64,000 bases of DNA from Actinomycetota bacterium (GTDB lineage Bacteria; Actinomycetota; Acidimicrobiia; IMCC26256; PALSA-610): contig SXHN01000072.1 of assembly GCA_005773635.1 (NCBI GenBank), positions 16,455 through 80,454 of the forward strand. Reading direction: 5' to 3'. Position 1 is the stretch's first letter. The number at the start of each line of letters is the position of its first letter. This document shows positions 25,430-33,364 of this stretch, in pieces. The position numbers were made by a program, and so were the translations under genes. Under the pieces are notes generated by a model. It saw only the letters and a list, made by a program, of their open reading frames with translations. It made no database searches and was not told the origin of the DNA.

Positions 25430-25621
25430 ATGGCGAACCGGTTGGGTCTCATTGGGCGCGGGACGCTCCTCGGCATGCTGTGGGGCATCACCGCAGGCAC
25501 TTTCTACGGCACCACTTGGCAACAGGGTGCCCTCGTTGGCCTCGCGCTCTGGGGTCCGTGCGTTTTCGTCGCCGTACCAGGGCCGCACCCGACCGTATAC
25601 GACCCAATCCGCGTCGAATAG
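25430..25621 (+). CDS. Possible small hydrophobic protein
   Basis: A 63-codon ORF ending 24 bases before the next gene. The product is Gly- and Trp-rich with a hydrophobic stretch (TLLGMLWGITAGTFYGTT, then GALVGLALWGPCVFVAVPG), compatible with one or two membrane passes. There is no clear ribosome site and no recognised family, so it may be spurious. Confidence 0.35.
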   Translation: MANRLGLIGRGTLLGMLWGITAGTFYGTTWQQGALVGLALWGPCVFVAVPGPHPTVYDPIRVE

Positions 25622-25645
25622 GGCTACGCGCGCCACAATGGCACT

Positions 25646-26422
25646 ATGCGCGTTGCACAAGTCTCGTTTGGGTTAGCCGTCGCGGTGGCGTTGTCGTCGT
25701 CGTGTGGTGTGTTCCAACGCGATCCCGACCGCCGCGAATCAAGCACACGGCGAGCATCAGCGCACACAGCCGCGACGACTCCTCCCACGGCGCCCCGTCG
25801 AATTGTCATCCCTGCGCCTCAAGGAATGGTCGCGGACTCAACCCATCGGTTCAGCTACACCTCCGACCACATCTCCGCAGCCATAGCCGCGCGAGTGTCC
25901 GGCAGTTCTTGGCGGCCCGGTTGCCCAGTGCCTCTCGAACAGCTTCGCTATGTGCGGCTGTCCTACTGGGGTTTCGATGGCCTCCCGCACACCGGCGAGC
26001 TCATCGTGCACGCCGACGCCGTTGGCACGATTGCGACTGCGTTTCGACGCATGCACGCAGCTCGCTTTCGGATCGCGAAAATGCAGCTAGTCGACGACTT
26101 CGGCGCCGACGATGATCGCTCCACGCAAGCGAACAACACATCGGCATTCAATTGCCGGGCTGTGACTGGCGGCGGACGATTTTCGCAACACTCCTACGGT
26201 CGAGCCATCGATATCAACCCGGTCCAAAACCCGTATGTGTATGCCGACGGAAACGTGCTCGACCCTGCGGCACGCCCGTACATCAGCCGATCGCCGGTGC
26301 GGACGGGCATGATTGTCGACGGCGATGTCGTAGCAACTGCATTCTCCGAAGCCGGGTGGGGCTGGGGTGGAAACTTCAAGAGTTTCAAGGATTATCAACA
26401 CTTCAGCGCCAACGGCGGCTAG
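25646..26422 (+). CDS. Lipoprotein M15-type (VanY-like) D-Ala-D-Ala carboxypeptidase
   Basis: A 258-residue envelope protein. The N-terminal signal ends in a lipobox-like ALSSSCG (Cys near residue 20), followed by a Thr/Ser/Ala-rich spacer, so it is probably a lipoprotein. The C-terminal peptidase domain has SQHSYGRAIDINPVQNP near residue 178 (Ser-x-His-x-x-Gly-x-Ala-x-Asp zinc motif) and the closing WGWGGNFKSFKDYQHF near residue 238 with the third zinc His. It would trim D-Ala or peptide stems of peptidoglycan. Confidence 0.8.
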   Translation: MRVAQVSFGLAVAVALSSSCGVFQRDPDRRESSTRRASAHTAATTPPTAPRRIVIPAPQGMVADSTHRFSYTSDHISAAIAARVSGSSWRPGCPVPLEQLRYVRLSYWGFDGLPHTGELIVHADAVGTIATAFRRMHAARFRIAKMQLVDDFGADDDRSTQANNTSAFNCRAVTGGGRFSQHSYGRAIDINPVQNPYVYADGNVLDPAARPYISRSPVRTGMIVDGDVVATAFSEAGWGWGGNFKSFKDYQHFSANGG

Positions 26423-26434
26423 CCAGCTGGCCCA

Positions 26435-27073
26435 CTAACTCATGAACACGGTTGGTACCGTAATGCCCAACGGTTTGTGGCGCAGCGTCGCAATACGACG
26501 CCCCGTTTGTACGGCGTCTTTCGGCGGACTCAACGCGTCGGCGAGTAGTAGCGCGCAAGCATCAAGATCTGCGGTGGTGAATGCCAACCCCCAAAATGTC
26601 GCAGGCCGCGCCGCGACATCCGGGTCGTCGGAAACTGTTGGCGGCCCAATGATCTCAAGAATCACTTCGCCTGCGCGCACAAACACTTGACGAATCGGCA
26701 TCGACTCCGAGCCACCTTTCCGTTCGCGCTTCGGATCGCAACCGGCGACGACGAATGATGCAACGGTCCGGTCTACGTCGGGAGTTGCGATCACGACGTG
26801 GTCGATGATCGTTGCGCCATTCGCGTGAACCGCCGGCGTTCCCAATGCGCCGTCGGTCACCGTCGTGGGAAGGCCATCAAGAACCGTTCCTATAGGTATG
26901 CCGCGCACAGTCCAGCCGACAACTCCAACGCCGGATGCGCCGCAACGCATGGCAACGGTGCCCACCCTGACGGTGTCCCCCTCGACGGTGAACCCGGCGC
27001 GGCCCCATGATTGTGCATCATCGCCCATGTCCAGTGCGACAATCTCCAGCATCGAAGCACTCTGTGCACTCAT
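26435..27073 (-). CDS. Glyoxalase/VOC-like protein
   Basis: A 212-residue protein with VOC-fold signatures: IDHVVIATPDVDRTVASFVV near residue 88, RQVFVRAGEVILEIIGPP near residue 125, and AFTTADLDACALLLADAL near residue 162. Such proteins bind a metal and act on small substrates (glyoxalase, dioxygenase or epimerase reactions); the specificity is unknown. Its ATG overlaps the stop of the LLM oxidoreductase gene (ATGA), so the pair is cotranscribed. Confidence 0.75.
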   Translation of the reverse strand: MSAQSASMLEIVALDMGDDAQSWGRAGFTVEGDTVRVGTVAMRCGASGVGVVGWTVRGIPIGTVLDGLPTTVTDGALGTPAVHANGATIIDHVVIATPDVDRTVASFVVAGCDPKRERKGGSESMPIRQVFVRAGEVILEIIGPPTVSDDPDVAARPATFWGLAFTTADLDACALLLADALSPPKDAVQTGRRIATLRHKPLGITVPTVFMS

Positions 27074-27903
27074 AACAGCGCTGCGAACGAGTCGAGGTAC
27101 GGCAACACTGCATCACGACTTCCCCCCGGGAGCCGCAGCACAACCTCCTCGATCCCAAGGTCTGCGTAGTAACTCAGTTTGCCGGCCTCGGGAATCGTGC
27201 CAAATGGGATCACCGCGAGGTCTTCGACATTCCGGCCGTGCTGGTCACACAACGTGCGCAGTTGGTTGAGCGCGGCGCGCACACCGGCACCTCCGATTGG
27301 CAGCCAACCATCGGCGTACTCCGCAACATGCGACAGCAACTTCGGGCCTGGTGCGCCGCCGATCAAAACGGGTGGACCTTTTGGATCACTGCACTTGGGC
27401 CACGACCACGAAGGCGAAAAGTCAACGTGGATACCGTGATATTCGCCTTCATCGTTTTGCCACAACGCCCGCATCGCGGCAATTCGTTCGCGGGTCACAT
27501 CACGTCGGTCTGGCATCGCAACGCCGTGGTGTGCCAATTCATCGGCATTCCAACCGAACCCGATGCCGAGACGAAAACGTCCGCCTGATTGTGAGTCGAG
27601 CGTAGCAATCGCCTTGGCGGTAACAATGGGGTCGCGTTGAGCGGGCAACAAAATACCGGTTCCGACTACGAGATCCGTCGTGACTGCCGCAGCCATCGCG
27701 AGTGCGACCAACGGGTCGAGGGTCCGCTTGTATTCCTCCGCGAGTTGCGATTCTCCCGTCGGTGGCGGCGTCTTACGACTCGTAGGTATGTGGGTGTGTT
27801 CGGGAACATACAGCGAGCACAAACCCCTCGCTTCGACTTCGCGGGCCAAGTCCATGACGCGAATGGTCTGATCGGTTGCAAACATCGTGACGCCGATTCG
27901 CAC
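27070..27903 (-). CDS. LLM-class (probably F420-dependent) oxidoreductase
   Basis: A 277-residue luciferase-like monooxygenase-fold protein starting at GTG with AAGGAG 6 bases upstream. Family marks are SLYVPEHTHIP near residue 30, LVVGTGILLPAQRDPIVTAK near residue 78, GGRFRLGIGFGWNADEL near residue 107 and PVLIGGAPGPKLL near residue 178. The His in PEHTH is where F420-dependent members have theirs. In actinobacteria many reduce or oxidise steroid- or lipid-like molecules. It is divergent from the Rv3548c-like SDR, with a shared palindromic operator between, so it may belong to the steroid regulon. Confidence 0.8.
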   Translation of the reverse strand: MRIGVTMFATDQTIRVMDLAREVEARGLCSLYVPEHTHIPTSRKTPPPTGESQLAEEYKRTLDPLVALAMAAAVTTDLVVGTGILLPAQRDPIVTAKAIATLDSQSGGRFRLGIGFGWNADELAHHGVAMPDRRDVTRERIAAMRALWQNDEGEYHGIHVDFSPSWSWPKCSDPKGPPVLIGGAPGPKLLSHVAEYADGWLPIGGAGVRAALNQLRTLCDQHGRNVEDLAVIPFGTIPEAGKLSYYADLGIEEVVLRLPGGSRDAVLPYLDSFAALL

Positions 27904-27944
27904 TGCGACTCCTTCGTGGCCCGCTGACAGCGGAAGTTAGGGTA

Positions 27945-27961
27945 TCTGACGGGCCGTCAGA
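27945..27961. promoter_or_regulatory. 17-bp palindromic operator between LLM oxidoreductase and SDR genes
   Basis: A perfect inverted repeat TCTGACGG-G-CCGTCAGA. Same core as at 13537-13557 and 21144-21166. It ends 45 bases before the preferred TTG start at 28007 and lies 41 bases before the GTG of the divergent LLM gene, so it could serve both. Confidence 0.8.
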
Positions 27962-28006
27962 AATTGCATGGCCTCGTGGCATCGGGTCGAACCAAAGGAA
28001 AACAAG

Positions 28007-28909
28007 TTGGGTATCTGCGAAGGACGCGTGGTCATCGTGACCGGGTCGGGCAATGGCCTCGGTCGGGAACACGCATTGGAGTTCGCCCGCCAGGGTGCGC
28101 GTGTAGTGGTGAACGACCTTGGAGTCGATCGCACGGGGCACGGGCGAGAATCCGACGTTGCGCAATCTGTCATTGAAGAGATTCATGCTCTCGGTGGCGA
28201 AGCGGTCGCCAACGCGAGCGACGTTGCCGACTTTGCGAGCGCTGAAACGCTCATCCGAACCGCGATCGAGACTTTTGGACAACTTGACACCCTCGTCTGC
28301 AACGCCGGGTTCGTACGCGATCGGATGTTCGCAAATACTGCAGAAGACGAGTGGGACGCCATTATCCGCGTGCATCTCAAAGGCCATTACGCACCGGCAC
28401 GCCACGCGACAGCGTATTGGCGGGATCAAGCCAAAACCGGTCAACCCGTCGATGCGCGCATTATCAACACCTCGTCGGGCGCGGGGCTGATGGGGAGCGT
28501 TGGGCAAGCCGCATACTCGGCGGCAAAAGCGGGGATTGCTGCGCTCACACTCGTGCAAAGCGCCGAACTTGGCCGTTACGGCGTGACCGCGAATGCAATT
28601 GCGCCGTCGGCGCGTACCCGCATGACTGAGAGCGTTTTTGGTGACCGCATGGCCGTTCCTGAATCTGGATTCGATCCGAACCACCCCGAAAATATTGCAC
28701 CATTAGTGGCTTGGCTCGGATCCCACGACAGTGCGGACGTCACCGGCCGAATCTTCGAAGTGGAAGGCGGCATGATTTCGGTGGCAGACGGCTGGCAACA
28801 CGGAGAGGTCGTTGACAACGGCGCTCGTTGGCAACCCGTTGATATCGGTGCGGCGGTTCGGGGTCTCATCGCCCGCGGCCCCACCCAGACTCCGGTGTAC
28901 GGGGCCTAG
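28007..28909 (+). CDS. Short-chain dehydrogenase, Rv3548c-like (steroid regulon)
   Basis: A 300-residue SDR resembling Rv3548c of Mycobacterium (KstR2 regulon): GICEGRVVIVTGSGNGLGRE, ARVVVNDLGVDR, ARIINTSSGAGLMGSVGQAA, YSAAK catalytic motif near residue 172, IAPSARTRMTESVFGD, and the closing VPVYGA-type end (TPVYGA). The preferred start is TTG 28007 with AAAGGA 7 bases upstream; ATG 27968 is in frame but lies 6 bases from the operator and lacks a ribosome site. The catalytic Ser and Lys are intact. The reaction is not established. Confidence 0.8.
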   Translation: MGICEGRVVIVTGSGNGLGREHALEFARQGARVVVNDLGVDRTGHGRESDVAQSVIEEIHALGGEAVANASDVADFASAETLIRTAIETFGQLDTLVCNAGFVRDRMFANTAEDEWDAIIRVHLKGHYAPARHATAYWRDQAKTGQPVDARIINTSSGAGLMGSVGQAAYSAAKAGIAALTLVQSAELGRYGVTANAIAPSARTRMTESVFGDRMAVPESGFDPNHPENIAPLVAWLGSHDSADVTGRIFEVEGGMISVADGWQHGEVVDNGARWQPVDIGAAVRGLIARGPTQTPVYGA

Positions 28910-28929
28910 GTGCAGCTAGATAACTGCGG

Positions 28930-30627
28930 CTACAGCAATCCCACATCAACAGCAACCCCGGCGGTAACCCCCAGTGCCGCGGCGACATTCGCGGGAAGTG
29001 CACCGCCTGCACCCCGACCGACCGAGGAAGTCGAAAGTGCGAAATTTCCGGTACTGGCCTTCACGAAGAAGCCAGTAGCGACCGTCGCTTCACATGCAAG
29101 ACCATGAGTCTCATTACCGGTTCCAGCGCGAAACGCGCTGACCGAGTTGTAGTTGGCTTGCGTTGTATTGCTACGTGACCAATCCACAACCCGCGACGGC
29201 GTGCCCGCGACAGATCGGCAGTAAGCGTTGTAGTCCGCAGTTACTCCCATCTCCGCGCCGGACAGTGTGTGCGTTTTGTCATCGACGTCAAGCAACGCGG
29301 TCGAGGTCGCGCGTGCATCCATCAACACGTTATTGCGGATCGCGATATTACCGACCAGATGGGGCCGCGATCCGTCCCACACTGTGAGTGCCACATCATT
29401 CTTGTATACGACGTTGTTGTAAACGTCGATATTCGTCGATTCAATGATGTGAATACCAACGTCGGTGTTGCTACGAACAGTGTTTCCGGCAATGATCGCG
29501 CCGTCGGAAATTTCGAACTGGATTCCGTTGCGGTTGTTCGAAAACGCTTCGTTTCGAACAATGACCGCGTGATCAGAGTCGATATCGAACCAGATGCCAT
29601 TGCCAATATTGTTCAACACGTAGTTTCCGGCGAACTGGACGTTGACCGACTGCACAAGCTTTGCACCACCCGCCTCTTGGAACTGATCAAAACGTTCGGT
29701 GTTGTTGTTATTGATCTTGTTGTCCTCAATCACAGCACCGTCGGTCTGGAACGCGTGCAATCCCAATTGCCCGTTAAACCCAAACGTGTTGCCCGCCACA
29801 ACGGTGCGGTTTCCGCGCAATGACAGGCCCGAAGAGGCGTTGTCTACAAAGATATTGTGTTCAAACGTCACATCGTCGGACAGATCAACAACCGCTCCGT
29901 GGGTATTGACCGGAGTCGCGAACCGTTCAAACTGCAGGCCGCGAACAATGCTGTTGTCAGCGTTATTCAACATCAAAGCCGTTTGTAGGTAGGACCCTTC
30001 GAGTACGTGACCAACGGGATCAATCCCGATAAACAGTTGTGAAGTTGTGTAGTCAACGAAAAAGGCCTTGCCCGACACTTGCGAAAGCTTGGAAACCTGG
30101 CGAAGCGGCTGCCCGTCGTAGAACACCATGTCGGGCGCATTCGCCATCGGATAATTGGCGGCAACGGTCTCAGGTGCTTGGCGCGGGAATTGATAGTTCC
30201 ATCCATCGCGGCGCCAATCGCCACCTACCGCAATGAAGCTTGACAACGTTCTGCTGCCGCGGATAATCACCGCTTCGTTGGGATACGGCTGCAGCGTTAG
30301 CCGCTCGTTCGAAATCGTGAGCGACTCGCGATACACACCCCCGCGAATCACAACAGTTCCGCCATGAGGTGCCGCCGTGATAGCGCGACCAATGGTTTTC
30401 AACGGCGCGGTCTGGCTACCGGAAGCGGAGTCGTTGCCGGCGGACGACACAAAGATCGCGCCAACGGGAACGGGGTACGTGGTGGTACCGAGTGGCTTAG
30501 CGCCCGCGCTGCGCGTGGACGCCGCGGATACTGGGTCGAGTGCGTCACTGAGTGGGACACCGATCACGACGCCGCCAACCATCAACGTCACAACGCATCT
30601 CGCGCCGAATTTGGCGGCGAATTTCAT
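28930..30627 (-). CDS. Exported right-handed beta-helix protein
   Basis: A 565-residue protein. The start ATG at 30627 has CGGGAGC upstream; a longer frame runs to 30795. An N-terminal signal peptide (residues 1-33, ending near LSDALDPVSA) precedes a pectate-lyase-like parallel beta-helix (PF13229-type) with many NxxxGN-type turns, such as NTFGFNGQLGLHAFQTDGA, NNIGNGIWFDIDSDHAV and GNTVRSNTDVGIHII. The opening part (ASGSQTAPLKTIGRAITAAP) is the usual cap of such helices. It could bind or cleave polysaccharide outside the cell; catalytic residues are not identifiable. It is divergent from a Tat-exported protein. Confidence 0.75.
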   Translation of the reverse strand: MKFAAKFGARCVVTLMVGGVVIGVPLSDALDPVSAASTRSAGAKPLGTTTYPVPVGAIFVSSAGNDSASGSQTAPLKTIGRAITAAPHGGTVVIRGGVYRESLTISNERLTLQPYPNEAVIIRGSRTLSSFIAVGGDWRRDGWNYQFPRQAPETVAANYPMANAPDMVFYDGQPLRQVSKLSQVSGKAFFVDYTTSQLFIGIDPVGHVLEGSYLQTALMLNNADNSIVRGLQFERFATPVNTHGAVVDLSDDVTFEHNIFVDNASSGLSLRGNRTVVAGNTFGFNGQLGLHAFQTDGAVIEDNKINNNNTERFDQFQEAGGAKLVQSVNVQFAGNYVLNNIGNGIWFDIDSDHAVIVRNEAFSNNRNGIQFEISDGAIIAGNTVRSNTDVGIHIIESTNIDVYNNVVYKNDVALTVWDGSRPHLVGNIAIRNNVLMDARATSTALLDVDDKTHTLSGAEMGVTADYNAYCRSVAGTPSRVVDWSRSNTTQANYNSVSAFRAGTGNETHGLACEATVATGFFVKASTGNFALSTSSVGRGAGGALPANVAAALGVTAGVAVDVGLL

Positions 30628-30667
30628 GTGTAGCTCCCGGTCCGCAGGCAAGGCCCGCCCTACTCCG

Positions 30668-30706
30668 CAGTGGACAGTACTGGCCACCCACCGTGAGTGT
30701 CCACTG
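30668..30706. promoter_or_regulatory. Inverted repeat in the shared upstream region
   Basis: CAGTGGACA (30668-30676) and TGTCCACTG (30698-30706) are perfectly complementary with a 21-base spacer. ACTGGCCA also occurs twice in the same stretch (starting near 30679 and 30718). This is the only region between the divergent beta-helix and Tat-protein genes, so it should hold both promoters. Confidence 0.4.
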
Positions 30707-30845
30707 GCAGCAGTGATACTGGCCAAACCTTTCCATCGTTCGCTCGGCGCCCACTCAACCTCGACTGTGGCGCATGACACTGCAAGAATCACCACAGTCG
30801 TGCGTTATGAGAGCGGGCAACCACTCCAGCAGAACAGGAACCAAC

Positions 30846-31625
30846 ATGGACCCAGCAGCAACTGCGAATTCTGGCGATGTCACGTCACAGACCCGGCCAG
30901 AAAGTACGCGACGCCGCTTTCTCGGGCTCGGCGCGATCTTGGCGACGGCGGGCGTAGCAAAAGTCATCGCGGCCGACACCGCGCACGCGACCGTTGGAGC
31001 AATGCAGTTCGGCAGCAGTAACAACGCCGGCGTATCGCAGACCAGCCTCTCATCAACGAGTGCCAAAACGCTGTACGTCGACAACTTGGGTACTGGCATC
31101 GCGATCGAGGCCTTTTCAGCCAGCGCTACCGCGAGCACAATTCAGGCATTTCATAGTGGTTCAGGTGGCGATCCAATCGCCGCCGCGGTGTATGGCTATA
31201 CCAACGCAGGAATTGGCGTTCATGCCCTCGCATACGGACCTGGCGTCGGACTTCGAGCTCGCTCGAACGGCCAGCAGGCCGGGGTTGCAATAGAGTCGGT
31301 TTCTGAGAGCACTTTGAATCCCGACACCAACGCCACCTTCACGCACGAAGGTTTGGGTCACGGCATCTACGCGTCGCTCAACAATGCAGTGAGCAACAGT
31401 TACGCGATCGTGGCCTCCACCAAGGGCAGCGCGTCGGCGCTCTTGGCCAACGGCTTAACCCAGGCCCGAGGCATCAAAATACGAAGTCAGATTGCACACT
31501 TATGGCTGGTGCCCGCAGCCACTGCATCGCACCCAGCTTCGGGAAACGCAGGCGACCTGTTCGTCGACAAATCGAAGCGCCTCTGGTTTTGCAAAGGCGG
31601 GGCTTCGTGGGTGCTAATCGCCTAA
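30846..31625 (+). CDS. Tat-exported repeat protein of unknown function
   Basis: A 259-residue protein. ATG 30846 follows AGGAA; an in-frame start at 30774 is less likely. Residues 18-46 form a twin-arginine signal (STRRRFLGLG, then a hydrophobic stretch and a TAHA cleavage region). The mature part has short Gly/Ala/Val-rich repeats (GTGIAIEAFS, GDPIAAAVYGYTNAGIGVHAL, GPGVGLRARSNG), like the stacked turns of surface or fibre proteins. The end, GDLFVDKSKRLWFCKGGASW, resembles modules at the ends of tail-fibre-like and surface proteins. The function is unknown. Confidence 0.65.
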   Translation: MDPAATANSGDVTSQTRPESTRRRFLGLGAILATAGVAKVIAADTAHATVGAMQFGSSNNAGVSQTSLSSTSAKTLYVDNLGTGIAIEAFSASATASTIQAFHSGSGGDPIAAAVYGYTNAGIGVHALAYGPGVGLRARSNGQQAGVAIESVSESTLNPDTNATFTHEGLGHGIYASLNNAVSNSYAIVASTKGSASALLANGLTQARGIKIRSQIAHLWLVPAATASHPASGNAGDLFVDKSKRLWFCKGGASWVLIA

Positions 31626-31668
31626 CAGGTGACGCCGAGCGACCGCCTGGCAAGTCATCGGTATTGCA

Positions 31669-31702
31669 GCAGTGAGAGAGCCCGCACGAGCCCTCTCACT
31701 GC
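31669..31702 (+). terminator. Hairpin after the Tat-exported protein gene
   Basis: Arms GCAGTGAGAG (31669-31678) and CTCTCACTGC (31693-31702) are perfectly complementary with a 14-base loop. It lies 44 bases after the stop codon. There is no T-tract, so the termination mechanism is uncertain. Confidence 0.45.
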
Positions 31703-31823
31703 AACTGCGCTACTCCACCGCGCCGAATTTGCGACCGTTTGATCTACCTGTTCTCGTCGGTCAATTGCTGCAGCAGATGAGGGGTTACTCACCCGTTTCC
31801 TGGGTTGCGAATACCCTGTTGCG

Positions 31824-33353
31824 ATGCTCGGACCAACAGTCGCGGAAGCCGCACGGCGATTTGGTGAGCGAAAGGCCTACGTGGCGCGGCTCCCGGACGG
31901 CGACTGGGCCACAGCACTGCGCTTGTCGTATCTCGACCTCGATCGGATCTCTGATGAAGTTGCGGCCGGTCTGGCCCATCGAGGGATCGGCATCGGCGAC
32001 CGAATTGGCCTCGTCACGGCGCCGGGGCTCGAGTACGTCGTGGCTTACCTCGCGGCTGCAAAGCTCGGGGCCGTGACTGCTGGTGTCAATGATCGCCTCG
32101 CGCCCGAAGAACGCGATGCCGTACTCGCCAAGCTCGACCCGAAAATCGTATTGTGTCAACCGGGATACGAAGCCCGTGGTTTCAACTACGAAACTACTGA
32201 ACGCGCAGAAGCATGCGACTCGCTGCTGTCGGCGTTTCGCAGCGCTGGCTCCGACATACCGCATCTCGCTCCCGATGCCAACGCCGACACGGCAATAATC
32301 TTCACATCAGGCACCACCGGCCAGCCCAAAGGCGCGCGCTACACCAACCGCCAACTGCAGTTCATTACCGAAACCGATGTTGGCGATGCCTGGGGCACAG
32401 GCGGCCGGAGCTTCACTGGCACATCGTTCGCGCACCTCGGCTTCATGACGAAACTCGCAGGCAACCTGCGCCGAGGTGGAACCAGTTTCATTGTTGAGCG
32501 GTGGCGTGCCGACGATGCATTGCATCTCCTGAGCTCACAACGCATGACCACGGTGGCGGGAGTTCCAACGCAATTTGCGTTGATGCTGCATGATCCAAAC
32601 TTCGACGACTACGACCTTTCGTCTGTGGAGTACATCGTGACCGGAGGCGGACCCATCACCGCTGGGTTGGCTGACGAGTGTCGCCGTCGTTTCCAAGCGA
32701 AACTCCAAACTCGCTACTCCTGCACCGAAGCTGGCATCGGGCTCGGTACGGCATTCGACGATCCCGAGATCGACGCGATCGTCTCAGTCGGGCGACCACA
32801 CCCCGCGGTGGCGCTAGCGATTCGCGACTGTGCCGACCCGGCTCGTACCGCTGACCTTGCGACCGGAGACATCGGCGAAGTGTGCTTACGATCCGACGCA
32901 TGCATGCAGGGCTATTGGAATGACCCCGACGCCACCCGAGCAGCATTCACACCGGACGGCTTTGTACGAACTGGCGATCTCGGCTACATCGACGACCAAG
33001 GCCGTGTACGGCTCGTCGGCCGCACAAAAGAGATGTACGTCCGAGGCGGCTACAACGTATATCCAGTTGAGGTCGAAAGTGTTCTTTCGGAGCATCCCTG
33101 CGTGGCAGCGGTCGCCATCGTGCCGCGCGCCGATGCCGTAATGGGCGAAATTGGCGTTGCCTGCGTCGTGGTGCGCGACAACGTCGAGCCCCCTACGCTT
33201 GATGCGCTGCGCAGCTTCTTGGTTGATCGCGTCGCCCGCTACAAAGCGCCCGAAGCGCTGGAGCTCATCGACTCGTTGCCACTCACGCCCATGGACAAAC
33301 TCGACCGCGTAGCCCTGCGCCAAAAAGTGACGGAGCCGTCAGCTTCTCATTAG
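31824..33353 (+). CDS. Acyl-CoA synthetase (AMP-forming, FadD-type)
   Basis: A 509-residue adenylate-forming enzyme. Core motifs are IIFTSGTTGQPKGARYT near residue 155 (P-loop), YSCTEAG near residue 296 (A5), GFVRTGDLGYIDDQGRVRLV near residue 377 (A7-A8 with Asp) and RGGYNVYPVEVESVL near residue 408; the catalytic Lys is in PMDKLDR near residue 493. It activates a carboxylic acid, probably a fatty or cyclic acid, for the acyl-CoA dehydrogenase encoded 11 bases downstream. It does not look like FadD3 in its substrate-pocket region, so I leave the steroid link open. Confidence 0.85.
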   Translation: MLGPTVAEAARRFGERKAYVARLPDGDWATALRLSYLDLDRISDEVAAGLAHRGIGIGDRIGLVTAPGLEYVVAYLAAAKLGAVTAGVNDRLAPEERDAVLAKLDPKIVLCQPGYEARGFNYETTERAEACDSLLSAFRSAGSDIPHLAPDANADTAIIFTSGTTGQPKGARYTNRQLQFITETDVGDAWGTGGRSFTGTSFAHLGFMTKLAGNLRRGGTSFIVERWRADDALHLLSSQRMTTVAGVPTQFALMLHDPNFDDYDLSSVEYIVTGGGPITAGLADECRRRFQAKLQTRYSCTEAGIGLGTAFDDPEIDAIVSVGRPHPAVALAIRDCADPARTADLATGDIGEVCLRSDACMQGYWNDPDATRAAFTPDGFVRTGDLGYIDDQGRVRLVGRTKEMYVRGGYNVYPVEVESVLSEHPCVAAVAIVPRADAVMGEIGVACVVVRDNVEPPTLDALRSFLVDRVARYKAPEALELIDSLPLTPMDKLDRVALRQKVTEPSASH

Positions 33354-33364
33354 TTTGGTGCGCA

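Noticed and set aside
31824..33353. Naming the CoA ligase FadD3
   Set aside because: The general ligase motifs fit, but the middle region does not look like mycobacterial FadD3 as I remember it, and no steroid operator precedes it.
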